64,000 bases of DNA, taken from assembly GCA_902702965.1 (NCBI GenBank), contig CACRXP010000554.1, positions 298,365-362,364 on the forward strand. Direction: 5' to 3'. The position numbers and the translations under genes were made by a program. How positions within the stretch are numbered: position 1 is the stretch's first letter; every line of letters begins with the position of its first letter. The notes below the pieces were generated by a model. It was not told the origin of the DNA. It did not search any database and saw only the letters and a list, made by a program, of their open reading frames with translations. Positions 11,640 to 22,150 of this stretch are shown piece by piece. This stretch comes from Spirometra erinaceieuropaei. Its lineage: Eukaryota; Platyhelminthes; Cestoda; Diphyllobothriidea; Diphyllobothriidae.

Positions 11640-11954
11640 GTTCGCTTTTAGATAATCGACTGGTCACACAGTGGGACAACTCTGAGCTCTTGAGAACTGT
11701 TGTGCTATGAAGTAACAATTGCGGCTCTGAGTGAGACCGATTTCTCAAATCAGGCATTACTCGGGGAGTTGAGTGCGCGAATCACCCTCCTCTGTAGCGG
11801 ACACTTAAAGACAGAACGATGTGAAGCCGGAATCGTTTTCGCCATCGTGAATGGCTTTGTGAGACGACTGACCTGCCTGTCGCAGTGAATCAGTAATAGC
11901 CTCATGATCTTGAGGCTGTCAGTCTGCGGGGACAAATTCATCACCTCTAACAGC
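11640..11954 (+). pseudogene. Decayed EEP endonuclease fragment, part 1
   Basis: One frame reads IAALSETDFSNQALLGEL and then LKTERCEAGIVFAIVNGFVR. After an in-frame stop it reads SLMILRLSVCGDKFIT. This is the SETRF-to-GDKFATI section of the EEP domain found in flatworm non-LTR elements. The stop at about 11886 and missing residues show it is dead. It is cut exactly at 11954, where a foldback element begins, and resumes at 12952. Confidence 0.75.
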
Positions 11955-12951
11955 ACAGTAGGTGGGCTAACTCATGAAATGTCAACCGAAATTCCGAAGT
12001 GCGCTTTCGTTTCGAAAAGATTAATTAAGTAGGCTTGTAAAACTAATCAGCCTAAAGTATAATTCTATAATAATTCAGTTACCTCAGGATGCCGGCTTTT
12101 GAATGAACTTCCGTTCGGCTGCATGCAGAAACTACACTCTGTAAAAGTGACTACTTAAGTAGCACGAATTTTTCTCAGTGATTTCCGAGGCCCCTAAAAG
12201 TCCAATTATATTTCAGGAAAAACATGCATAAAAATATTCATTCTTTTGCTCATTCGGTAGACAATTACGTATTCGTCTAATTTTACACTCGAAGGAAGGA
12301 CATAATTCGGTTTTAAAAAAAGTTTCTAATTGTGGGACATTTAAACACCGTGAAATGGCAGCTCATAAAACGTCATGTCTCTGCATTTACCAATGTGGCT
12401 TGTAAATTTAACAATATGGATCAAATCCACTGCTAAATTTTATGAACCCTATATGGTCCCCCTTTATTACCGTAGAGAGATGTCTGCTCTTCTGTACGAG
12501 GAAAATATACGGCTTGTAGTTTGGAAACCCTGAATCCAAGTGTAACGATAGGTCGGAGTTCAAAATTATTAAGGAATTGGAAAAGTTCTTCAAAACCGAA
12601 TTATACCCTTTCTTCGAGTATAAGATTTGAAGAAGACGTAATTATCTACCGAATGAGCTAAACAATGAATATTTCATGCATGTTTTTCCTGAAATATAAT
12701 TGGATATTCAGGGGCATCTAAAATCAATGAGAAGGATCCATGCTACATAAGTAGTCATTTTTACAGAGTACGCTTTTTTGCGTGTCGCCGGAAGGAAGTT
12801 CATCCAAAAGCCCGCATCCTGGGGTAACTGAAATATTATAGAATTATGTTGCAGGCGGACTATTTTTACAACCCTACTTAATTAATCTTTTCGAAACGAA
12901 AACACATTTCGGAATTTCGGTTGACATTTCATGATTTAGCCTACCTACTGT
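11955..12951 (-). mobile_element. Foldback element inserted in an EEP pseudogene
   Basis: The ends are acagtaggtgggctaac at left and its inverse ending cctactgt at right, giving 997 bp. The arms match those of 9328-10319 closely, for example gtttcgaaaagattaattaa and its inverse at about 12880. The centre is inverted (aaaatatacggcttgtag), setting the minus orientation. The host retroelement frame is split by the insertion. Left flank aacagc and right flank acctag show no duplicated bases. Confidence 0.9.
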
Positions 12952-13015
12952 ACCTAGCACACCCGATGACGCGAAGGATACGACGACCTGCACGCCCCCC
13001 CCCCTTGTGGCCGTG
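12952..13015 (+). pseudogene. Decayed EEP endonuclease fragment, part 2
   Basis: Past the foldback element, ccgatgac, then gcgaagga and acgacgacctgcacgcc, match the nucleotide order that encodes PMT...AKD...YEDLHA in the EEP domain. The frame is shifted. An 11-base C run follows and homology fades beyond about 13015. Together with 11640-11954 this is one copy split by insertion. Confidence 0.55.
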
Positions 13016-13339
13016 CAAAAGGCGGTTGGAGCATAATTGAGTGAGGACGACACGTGGGTCATAACTGGCCGTTTCAGCTTCCGGCAAATTTCTCCAAATG
13101 ACTTCTGCCTCCGTTTAACTGACATCTGATCTTGCAAAAATTGCACCATAAAAATGCCGCATGCCGTCCGCGTGCGTTAAATCTCCCCTAAAAGTACCCT
13201 TTATTCGCTTATAACTCTGATGATACTGGTTACTGTGAAAGAGAAAACCCTTGCCGATACAAACGAAAATGCGAGTCCCAAAAAGCAGTTGGAGAGCAGG
13301 CACAGTCGCTGGGACGGCGCGAACACTGCTAACTTTTCA

Positions 13340-13500
13340 TGACTTACTATACTGATAGCACATGTACTAGCTATCAGCCCAGACGCGTGTTTCGCCAATG
13401 AGATAGGTTCGGCTCGTCAGTGGGTCGCCCAGCGTTCTCGTGCGCTTTTTAGTAGACACTCCGGTTTCTAACTCCCAACCTTCTAATCTCCTCAGAAATT
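13340..13500 (+). repeat. Unnamed interspersed repeat, copy 1
   Basis: This stretch and 17665-17822 share in order gatagcacatgtactagcta / gacagcacaggtactggcta, agcccag, gtgtttc, ggctcgtcagtgggtc / ggcttaccagtaggtc, cccagc, ttctc and a tagtagaca-like block. Similarity is moderate and no frame is kept. The family is unknown to me. Confidence 0.55.
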
Positions 13501-14783
13501 AGTGCGCTAACTTGGAGTAAGTCCTTCGGAATGTTACTTCACAGGCTCAGTCCGAAAGTTTATACGAATATTTGAGCCGAAATCCATCAGCTTCAGCGGG
13601 ATAGCGACGTAGTATTCATAAACTACCAACCGGCAGCCAGTGGTATACACATATTGCATGAGTTACTATAGCGACAGCACAGGCTCTGGCCGATTTCTGT
13701 GCTTGGCCGAATTTTCGAACATACGCACGCACACGAAAAAGCCAAGATCGACCGACCTCCCTATGGCACTTCTTGCTACCTATGGACTGGCTTCCATTCT
13801 CGCGTAACAGTTGCGCCTCTCACTCTCCCTTATCATTTTGTCAGACAAAGCCTTGATGCAATTTCGGCGATAAGAATGTCTGGAACAGCACTAATTGAGT
13901 CAAATGATTCTGCCCCAACTCCGACATCAACCACTGCCGAGGTAGTCCAGCATGAGCGTGGTGGGAGGAGGGGTGGGGGAGGACTGGTGATCGGAGTAGG
14001 GAGAGGGGGCTGGACGGGGGGGGCGGAGCAGCCAGAGCCTTTAAATGCAACTTACTACTGACCGAAGATTGTCATCTCTGACGCCAGTGCACTCACACCA
14101 AATTGACGACAGCCCTCCCTCCGCCTCCGAGACAAGTACATTGTGCGCACACCATGTGCTGAGGAAGCAGACGAGGGGGGTCTGGCGCCGCTTCTTGAGG
14201 CGTACAGTTAAGACGGTACTCTGAGAAGAGCCCTTTTCTAAATACATGCCTCCCTCCCCCTACTTGGGTGGATCACCTGTGGAAAGAGAAGGTAGTCGGA
14301 GGTGGGGTTCAGTCTACTGTTATCTTCGCTCAAGAAGGAGGAAATCGATCAGAGCGTAGTTTTGATCAAAAGCCGCCACCACCGTCCCAGAACACGCATG
14401 TAAAGTGGGAAAACGACGTACAGCGACAGACGAGTCGCTCACGAAAAACGTCCTCTGTTCTGTATCGTACGATGAAAATCTACCCCCGTAAGGGAACCTC
14501 GTCTACTCTCGAGACGGAAAGGCGGTAAATCGTGAGTGTCACTATCGCCTCTGCTTCTCCTATGTGTGAAAACGTGCATCTTCGACTCAGACCGCGAACA
14601 TAGTTTGGTCTTGATCTTGGTAAACACCAAAAGTTCAGTTCTCGGATCAACTGGTTTGGTGCTAAACCTGAGTTAAAACCCCACCCGCTGAGATACAGGC
14701 CCAAGTCTTGCCTTCGTAATAAGAGCAATGACGGCTATCGTGAGCATATCGATAGGCCTCGAAAAGGCAATTAACTTTTCAAA
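13501..14783. other. No recognisable gene
   Basis: GC-rich patches (ggaggggtgggggagg near 13967) and several short frames occur without domain motifs. Confidence 0.35.
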
Positions 14784-14784
14784 C

Positions 14785-14813
14785 ATATATATGCATATAT
14801 ATATATATATATA
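14785..14813. repeat. (TA)n microsatellite
   Basis: A TA-rich run interrupted by one GC. In this genome such runs often mark SINE 3' ends, but no SINE body adjoins this one. Confidence 0.85.
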
Positions 14814-15134
14814 CTATTATAGCGTTCATCATCTTCCGAGGAAAACGAAGAGAGGGCGAATTCATGGACCAAATTGTATTTAAACTGACGATTCGGAAAC
14901 TTCCTCGTTTCCATCATCGGAGTAATGCGCTTGTTGCTTCTGCCGGTCTTGAGTTGTTCAGCCTTGCCACTTGTCTCGTATTATAGTCGTGCTCGATGCG
15001 TGAACTTTGACCTGCCCATTTGCCGCTGACTGGCTTAGACCTCCGCGGGCTGACCGCTGACGGGCCTGCCTGTTGGCCTCTTCCACGTCAACTGGTGGAT
15101 TGATCATTCGTTACTGTTCATGTGGGTAGCATTC

Positions 15135-15375
15135 AGCTTCGTGGGTCATGGGCCCGTTGTCCTGTCGGTTTCGATCGGGAATATACAATGGTAGAGGGGG
15201 CGCTCGCCGATCGGAACTCACTCGTCCCGTTGTGGCTTACGGGCTATCTCTCGATCCCAACAAGCAATCGCACAGCGGCGCGTGATATAGGCAGATTAGC
15301 ATTCCCGACAAGAACAAGGGAGACTGGAATGGCAATTTTTGACTTATTAGTCGTCGTCGGTCATTATGGACTCTA
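15135..15375 (-). mobile_element. tRNA-derived SINE, partial
   Basis: On the minus strand the unit body (agtctcccttgttcttgtcgg, then ctgcctatatca and caacgggacgagtga) leads to the tail cgatcgaaaccgacagg. That tail is joined to the first bases of another head (caacgggccc). It matches the tandem junctions at 350 and 16700. The tRNA-like promoter part of this unit is missing. Confidence 0.7.
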
Positions 15376-15794
15376 AATTCGATTCCACTTGCCGTGCAAA
15401 ATTCGTCGAGATCGTTGGGAGTGGTTTCGATGAAATAATCACTCTGTTCTCTCCAATGGTTACAAATGGACCCTATCCAGCCAAATGAGCAGGAGGGGTG
15501 TCTAGTAAGCGTACCTGGAGTGAGAGGGCACCATTACCAACCCACTTGCCTACAGAAAACGTTTTTCCAGTTTCCTTGGGTACCTCCTCGTATAGAACCC
15601 TTATTCGCATTTTTGAAGGCAGCTGCACAGTGTATAAGGGCATTGCAACAAAAGAATTGGAGCCTGTCAAGACGACTGGCCGGACCATGTCCACTTTTAG
15701 CAACCAACCTCTGACCCCACTGTGCGGCCGTCGCAAGCGACAGCCTTCACCGCGTGCTCCACGGATTAAACGCAGGATGATGACTAGAATGTGA

Positions 15795-16090
15795 AGTAGT
15801 TTGCAGTGAGACAGGCGTGTACAGCATCTGCCGAGCTCTCACCTCCCCAGCCACCATGTCCCGGCGGCATGCCAGTGTTAGGACGACCGAAGGTGGGCAA
15901 GGGCGCTGTGATTGAAAAGTCAAACAGTCCGTCTATGCGTGCCACACACACTACCCGGTACAGGCCATAGCTAGGGCGACTCGGATCTCGAAGGCCATGA
16001 TGAAAAGGAGGCATTGCTGTCTGGTTCTCAGTCATACGATCCGCTACAGACATAACACCAAATTGTCTCTTGTGGCACAGGCGCATTAGG
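15795..16090 (-). repeat. Unnamed 300-bp family B repeat
   Basis: The reverse complement resembles 42885-43215: cgagatccgagtcgccct, gtgtgtgtggcacgca, gtttgactttt, cggtcgtcc and a gcagatgctgtac block appear in the same order. Members elsewhere begin with a gacgtccacagtgtgctcc block and continue through aattagttta and a pyrimidine-rich ccgcgctctc segment. No coding frame is conserved. Confidence 0.5.
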
Positions 16091-16264
16091 AGAGCCGAGA
16101 TACAAACAGCAGTTGAACTGCGGGATAGAATGGGCTACATTCCCTAGTTATCTGTTCGATGCTTAATTGCGTCTTAGGTCAATATTACATTGTCTTGTAT
16201 GTTAGTATCATAGATCATTCTATAAATATTTACCTCGACAGATGGTGGACTGTGTTGTCAGAGT

Positions 16265-16560
16265 TGGAAATAAAGTGGTAGGGGGCGTTTACCGATCGTT
16301 CTTACGGAACTCACTCGTCCCGTTGTGCCTTACGGGCTCTCTCTCTCTCGAGCCCAAACAGCAGCCGCACAGCGGCGAATGATATAGGCAGTATGTTATT
16401 GCGACAACAACAAGGGAGACTGGAATGGCCATTTCTGGCTTATGAGCCGTCATCAGGCAGTAATACCCAATCCCGAAGTGTGGAACACCTGCGGCTCGAA
16501 CTCGCGACCTATTAGTTAGAAGTTCACGCCTCTAACCACTGGGCCACGAGCCCGTTGCCC
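16265..16560 (-). mobile_element. tRNA-derived SINE, near complete
   Basis: On the minus strand the head ggctcgtggcccagtggtta is followed by tctaactaataggtcgcgag and the B-box-like gcgagttcgagcc. The body (cagaaatggccattccagtc, tgttgtcgcaataacat) and tail (gttccgtaagaacgatcgg) follow. The A and B boxes of an RNA polymerase III promoter are both recognisable. It abuts another unit in the opposite orientation at 16561. Confidence 0.85.
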
Positions 16561-16895
16561 TAGCCTTTGTCGGTACTAACATACTGCCTATATCATGCGC
16601 CGCTGTGCGGCTGCTGGTTAGGCTCGAGAAAGAGCCCGTAAGGCACAACGGAACGAGTGAGTTCCGTATGAACGATCGGTGAGCGACCCCCATCATTGTA
16701 TATTCCCGATCGAAACCGACAGGGCAACAGGCTCGTGGCACAGTGGTTAGAGGCGTCTGACTTCTAACTAACAGGTCGCGAGTTCGAGCCCCAGGTTTCT
16801 CACACTGGTATGACTGGCTGACGACGACTAATAAACCAGAAATGGCCATTCCAGTCTCCTTTGTCTCTGTCAGTAATAACATACTGCCTATAAAA
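16561..16895 (+). mobile_element. SINE tail joined to a second SINE, plus strand
   Basis: 16561-16720 is the 3' body and tail of one unit (tttgtcggtactaacatact through cgatcgaaaccgacaggg). 16721-16895 is the head and body of the next (caggctcgtggcacagtggt, cgcgagttcgagcc, agaaatggccattccag, ctgcctata). With 16265-16560 it makes an inverted head-to-tail arrangement. Confidence 0.8.
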
Positions 16896-17044
16896 TAAAG
16901 TTTAGATAAATGTAGCAGGATTCTGGTATCGCCTCTTACTACAACTGAAGGGGAAGTCCACTTCCTGTGAAGCAAAAGTCTTGACGAAGGCCTTCTAACC
17001 TATCAAGGAATAGCAAAAGAACCCGAAAACAAAAATTCGAGGAG

Positions 17045-17200
17045 GGATGCCGACAAGGACAAGCGGAGACTGTTGTTGGTCTGTTGGCCATCGTTAGCCG
17101 GCCATACCGAGGCCCAGGATTCGGACCCGAGTTTATAGTCACTGAGCATTAAGTAGTCCGAAGCCCTACCATTGAGCCACGGTCCGTTGTTCTGTTGGCT
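17045..17200 (-). mobile_element. SINE subfamily 2, minus strand
   Basis: On the minus strand the head (tggctcaatggtagggctt), a B-box-like tccgaatcctgggcct and a short body (ggccggctaacgatggcc, ttgtccttgtcggca) are visible. It differs from the common SINE in head sequence but keeps the ccttgtcggca block. Confidence 0.65.
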
Positions 17201-17430
17201 GAGATTGGCTTATGACCAAGGAACCCCGGTTCGAATCCCAGGTCCTGCAAGCCTCGGGTTGGGTAGGGCCGGCTGATGACGGCCGGTAAGCCAGAAATGG
17301 CCATTACAGCCTCCTTTGCCTCTTGCCTCCTCCGGTATCATTATTCGTCGCAATGCCTCTGCTTGCGAGAACCCCAGGCTGAGCCCCGAGGCGCAAGGGG
17401 AGGAACTGATTGGTGAACGCACTACCAGCA
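17160..17430 (+). mobile_element. SINE subfamily 2, plus strand
   Basis: A B box matching the consensus, ggttcgaatccc, lies at about 17229. An A-box-like ttggctgagattggctta lies 5' of it. The body holds gctgatgacggccggtaag, agaaatggccatta and cctcctttgcctct, then ccccgaggcgcaaggggag. It lies head to head with the minus-strand unit to its left. Confidence 0.75.
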
Positions 17431-17664
17431 GAGTTAAATTCCTCTGGACGTGCGTCGCTAGCGGGAAGGCCGAAACGTCGACAGTGTCCCACTTTCTTGT
17501 CAAGCAGCTCCTTCTGTTTCATCGAGTGCGGTTACGCATTGTTACTTTGGAAATTTAATGGAGGAGTTAGTCATGACCCTTGCAAGACATAGACAGCTGA
17601 TTCATCGACATCTCTCAAATTTAGTAACCGTGAAATGACCAACTCTATCCCTGCGCATAGGTAG

Positions 17665-17818
17665 CACGATACGGCATGCCTGACAGCACAGGTACTGGCT
17701 AAAAGCCCAGAAAGGTGTTTCACCGATATTCTGCCGCTGTAGGACACACAGCTACGAGGGGCTCGGCTTACCAGTAGGTCCCCAGCATTCTCAAATACTT
17801 TTTGGTAGATAATTCAGC
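17665..17818 (+). repeat. Unnamed interspersed repeat, copy 2
   Basis: Second copy of the repeat at 13340-13500, with the blocks gacagcacaggtactggcta, ggtgtttcaccg and ccagtaggtccccagc. Its right end touches a terminal-inverted-repeat element, so the two may have inserted side by side. Confidence 0.5.
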
Positions 17819-18259
17819 GGCTAGATCGCAGTTGGTAGCCAGGTCCCGTATTACAGGTGGCTGGGGGGTTTGTTCACTGGGGCTATTTTGCGGGGTTTCA
17901 TAATCACATCTGACTTATTTGGCTTCCGTTTTACGTTTAAGGTTAGGATTAGGGTTCCGATTAATGATTTCCGATTAATGGTTTCCGATGTTCGGGTTAG
18001 GGTTATGCCTTTAGGTTTAGGTTTTCGGGTTACGGTTAGGGTTTGAGCGTACCAATAGGTTTAAGTATTACGGTTAGGTTTCACAGTTACGGCTATGTCT
18101 AAGGGCTGCGGTTACGTTTACGATTTCGGTTAGGGTTAGAGTTAGGGTTGCCGTTAGGGTTAACGGTTAACGTTGAGTTTAGGGTAAATGTTAAGGTTAG
18201 GATTAGGGTTGAGGCCGCCGTCCGCTTCCCCATTCCTGGCTACCAACTGCGATCTAACC
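17819..18259 (+). repeat. Inverted-repeat element enclosing telomere-like TTAGGG DNA
   Basis: A perfect 21-bp inverted repeat bounds the segment (17823-17843 against 18235-18255; core gcagttggtagcc). It extends to 25 bp with one mismatch. Between the arms, 17940-18215 is a degenerate array of ttaggg, ttagggtt and gttacggttagg units in one orientation. TTAGGG is the known telomere repeat of flatworms. No transposase frame is present. It looks like a small nonautonomous inverted-repeat element that carries interstitial telomeric sequence. Confidence 0.75.
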
Positions 18260-19105
18260 AATTCATCTTTGGAATTGCAGATTTTAAATTTCCTCAGAAA
18301 GTAATTTGGATTGAATTGGCCGGCAAGATCAGTCTCTCTCTCGATCTTGGTTCAGCACAGAAAGCAAGATATCCTCTCTGAGGTTTATCGTCTTTTCTTC
18401 GGAAATTAGGTTTACTTTTAAGTCATCATACGAATATGGCCCAAATCAGCGTCTGCTGGAAAAAATCAACCTCTGAGGAGACCCTTCGTAGGATAAAAAA
18501 CGGATAACCATGGAAAACAGGAAGCGTTTTTCATAACCATCGACTAAGGACACCGGTGACACCACAGTGTTTAATGACATTTCGAGGATCGTTTGGGACT
18601 CACCAAATTCCATCATCACCAAAAAGGACAAGGAAATTATTCAAAGATAAATCCTTCTCACAAGCAGAAAAAGCTGTGCTCATATTTGCATTTGTTAATT
18701 GTATCTCTTTATTCGGTAACCATAATTTTGACGTCTAGTCTACCAAACGCCTTTCTGCCGCCACCCCAATCAGGAAATCAGGCACAGACATTTTTGTCCC
18801 GGACAAATGCATTCCGAAAAATGTAAAAAAAAGGAACAATTGAATTCGGAAATCTCCGTATCACTTCTAAACGCTTCGTCCATGCTCAGGCATTTAACTG
18901 GCTACCATATTGCACATAACATTACTTATTAGAGGATACGCAATTCCAGGATTGACTAAAATGGTTTGTTCGGGCTCGGTTACGCTGCCCTGGTCCCAAG
19001 TGCAAGCGCAATGTGTGCATTGCAGGTAAAGTAAGCCGAAGGAGGCTGCTGAAATCTTTAGTGGGAAAGTAACCAAAGCTAACACGAAAAGGGCAATCTG
19101 GTATT
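18260..19105. other. No recognisable gene
   Basis: AT-rich DNA with short frames only. Confidence 0.4.
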
Positions 19106-19109
19106 TCGG

Positions 19110-19440
19110 TTTAGAGAAAGGGTTAGTTTTAGAGTTTGAGTTAGTGCCAGACTGAGAATAAAGTTTTGGGCAAGGGTTTTTGTTAAGTTAAAGGGTTCCG
19201 GTTAGGGTATTGATTGCGATTTATGTTTACATCTAGTGTTAAGCTGGGGTTTAGGGTTAGTGTTAGGGTTGGGGTTTGGGTTACTGTTAAGGGTTTAGAT
19301 TAGGTTTAGGGTTAGGGTCAGAGTTCAAGTGTTGAGTTTAGGGTTAGGCCTAGCGTTAGTTGTACGTTTAGGGTTAGGTTAAGTGCTAAGTTTAGGGTTG
19401 GCGTTAGGTTCATAATTACGCTAAGGATTATATTTACTTT
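19110..19440 (+). repeat. Degenerate TTAGGG-like tract
   Basis: Repeated gggttagtgttagggttggg-type units, all G-rich on the plus strand, with many substitutions. No matching inverted repeat was found at its edges, unlike the tracts at 17819 and 24439. Confidence 0.8.
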
Positions 19441-21162
19441 TGAGATTATAGTTAGGCTTGTCTTTCGGTTTGGAGTATTGCTACCCCCCTGTCCTGTCTG
19501 CGAGGTCTTTTGTGGGGATTCCAGCTTCCTTGAATCCAGCGGCAGATTTGTCATGCATCAGGTTGTCTTTTCCGTTTCAGTCTCGGCTACTTTCTCCACT
19601 AAGGATTTCAGCATCCCCCTCCGGCTTATTTTGCTTTTAATGCCCACATTGAGCTCGTACTTCAGTCCAGGACATCATAATCCAACCCTGCCAATGGTTT
19701 TTTACAAACTTTGTTATGCCTGTTCTCTGTTGCTTACTTTCCTGTCCACGCAGATATGCATCGTGTACTTGTAAACGAGAATTTCTTTCGTACGAAACGA
19801 AGTTTATCTTTTAACACTCCCATTTTACCCCAGGCATTATTATTTCAAGCAAAGTAATACTTCTCTTGATACTTTGCTCTGTCGGGTTTTATTATGTTGT
19901 TTACTCAAAGTTACCAGTTCTTAAGCGTCACTCGATTTAGCCCATGTGGGTCGGTTGATGCGTCATCAATTTTTTTTAGTGAATTTTACCTTTTTATGTC
20001 AGTTTCGCCGTCCATTATGTATAAACAATATAGTTTTTCAAAAATTACAATTAACATTTTGGGAATGAGTTATGGAGAAGATTAAGAAGAAAAGAAGGAA
20101 AACTTTTGATCTACGACAAGTAATAGTCTTTTCAAGTCTTGCCTGCGTAAACGATTAGAATGCAAATGAAATGTCGAAATGTGTTCATTTCACAGATGCT
20201 GTCGCATGAATCATTACATCTGACTTGGGCTCCTTTTACTTTAGCCGCGAAGAGCCTGGTACCCGCGCATGATGTCAGACAGACGAGTGACTGGATTGCC
20301 ATCAGAATATCAAGATTCGTTCAGTTTTCAAGTGTGATTTAATGTATTGGGGTACTTGTCGGTTTGCCTGCAGTGAAGTACAAATAATGGTTATGGTTTC
20401 GTCAGGTAGCAAGCAACCCGTGATGAGCGATGACCACAATTCACTGTAGACTTTTGTTCCTGTGGCAGCGTTGCAAACTCAAGTCCCCGCAGGTAACTGA
20501 GCTCCGCTCACGTTCGATACATTGGGGACGACTGCTTGCCCCAAGTTTGTTGATTTTTTTTGAGTAGGGCACGGGAATATGGACTCCCACGGATTACAAG
20601 TAGCCTTGCGCCAAATACCAGAGGGGTTATGACTAGGTTTAGGCTTATGAGGAGTAGTGGTAGGGTTCAAGTTACGACAGGGGAATTAATGTCTTGGAAT
20701 TTAACGTAAGGCCACCCCCCGCACGACTGGCCTTATCCCCTTGTCCAGCCGATTTTTAATCTACACGACTGTGAGGGCTCTCACGAATAACCATCTGCAC
20801 ATTTTGAAATTCTGCTGTCAAATGTTTTCCGGTACCAAAGATGTACCGTGCAGATATCACCGTTCATTTGCTCCCGGCCTAGTTTCTGGTACCTGCCAGA
20901 CCTGATAAGACCCTAGTGAGAAGAAAGTGATGATTATTCACACCGGTTACCTGCAACATCTCCATCTGCCCTTTATCATTTTTGCACGTGTCTTCTTGAC
21001 TTACTGTTCATATAATTCTTGACCAGTCCAGCGTCTTTGGTAAAATAATATTCTGCATTTCATAGTCTCTTCTGATGGAAAGGTTAAAGCCCTTTCGCTC
21101 TATAACCAACCGGCGCTGTCTTGACCGAACACCCGACGGCTTGCCCGGCTCACTGCACGTAC
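19441..21162. other. No recognisable gene
   Basis: Short unassigned frames. A weak telomere-like patch (gtttaggcttatgaggag) occurs near 20640. Confidence 0.4.
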
Positions 21163-22150
21163 ACTGCAGTAGATGTGCTAACTCATGAAATGTTAAACGA
21201 AAATGGAGAAATTCATTTTTGGCTCGAAAAGATTACCCAAGTGGGATTGCAATATTAATCAACTTGCAGCATAATCCGATAAAAACCCAGTTACTTCAGG
21301 ATGTCGGCTTTTGAATGAACTTCTTTCCAGCCGCCTGCGAAGCTCACTCCGTAAGAATTGACTACTTAAGTAGTATAAAATCCACTTATCGGTTTTAGAT
21401 GCAATTATGATTTCAAATATATTTCACAGAAAACATGCATAAAAATATGCATCCTGCTATTCATTTAATAGAAAATTCAGTCCTCTTCAACTTTTTTACT
21501 TGAAGGAACGGTATAATTTGGCTTTAAAAACCTTTCTGATTCCCGAATAAGTTTTTAACCCGACCCGCCGTTACATTTGCATTCAGGGTTTCGAAACTAA
21601 AAGCTGTATATTTGTAGTGTACGGAAAATTATACATTTCTATATGATATTAAGGGGAGATCATATGGGGTTCATGAAAGTTAGCAGTGGATTTGAGCCAT
21701 AATGTAGACTGCACAAGCAACATTAGTAAATGCAGGGATACGATGTATTATGAACGGACATTTCACGGTTTTAAAAAATCTCACAATTAGAAACTTTTTT
21801 AAAACCGAATTATACCCTTCCTTCAAGCATAGAATTTCAAGAAGACGTAGTTTTCTACCAAACGAGTAAAAAAATGGATATTTTATGCATGTTTCCTATG
21901 AAATATACTTGAATTTAGAAGGTCATCGAAAACATATTAAAAAGATTCATATTACTCAAGTAGTCAATTTTCACAGAACGCAGTTTTTGCAGGTGGCTGA
22001 AAAGAAGTTCATTCAAAAGCCGGCACCCTGAAGTAACCGAGTTTTCATGGAATTATGCTGCATGGAGATTAATTTTACAACCCTACTTAAATAATCTTTC
22101 CGAGTAGAAAACGCATTTTAAATTGTGGTAGGTGTTGCGGAAGTCTACCT
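21163..22150 (+). mobile_element. Foldback element, full-length copy
   Basis: It starts actgcagtagatgtgctaac and contains both arms (ggatgtcggcttttgaatga and its inverse tcattcaaaagccggcaccc). The forward centre holds ctgtatatttgtagtgtac. The right extremity (aattgtggtaggtgttgc) is diverged, so its exact end is uncertain. No conserved frame. Confidence 0.85.

Noticed and set aside
17225..17245. Functional tRNA gene from the perfect ggttcgaatccc B box
   Set aside because: No cloverleaf with a matching acceptor stem forms; the box belongs to a tRNA-derived SINE.
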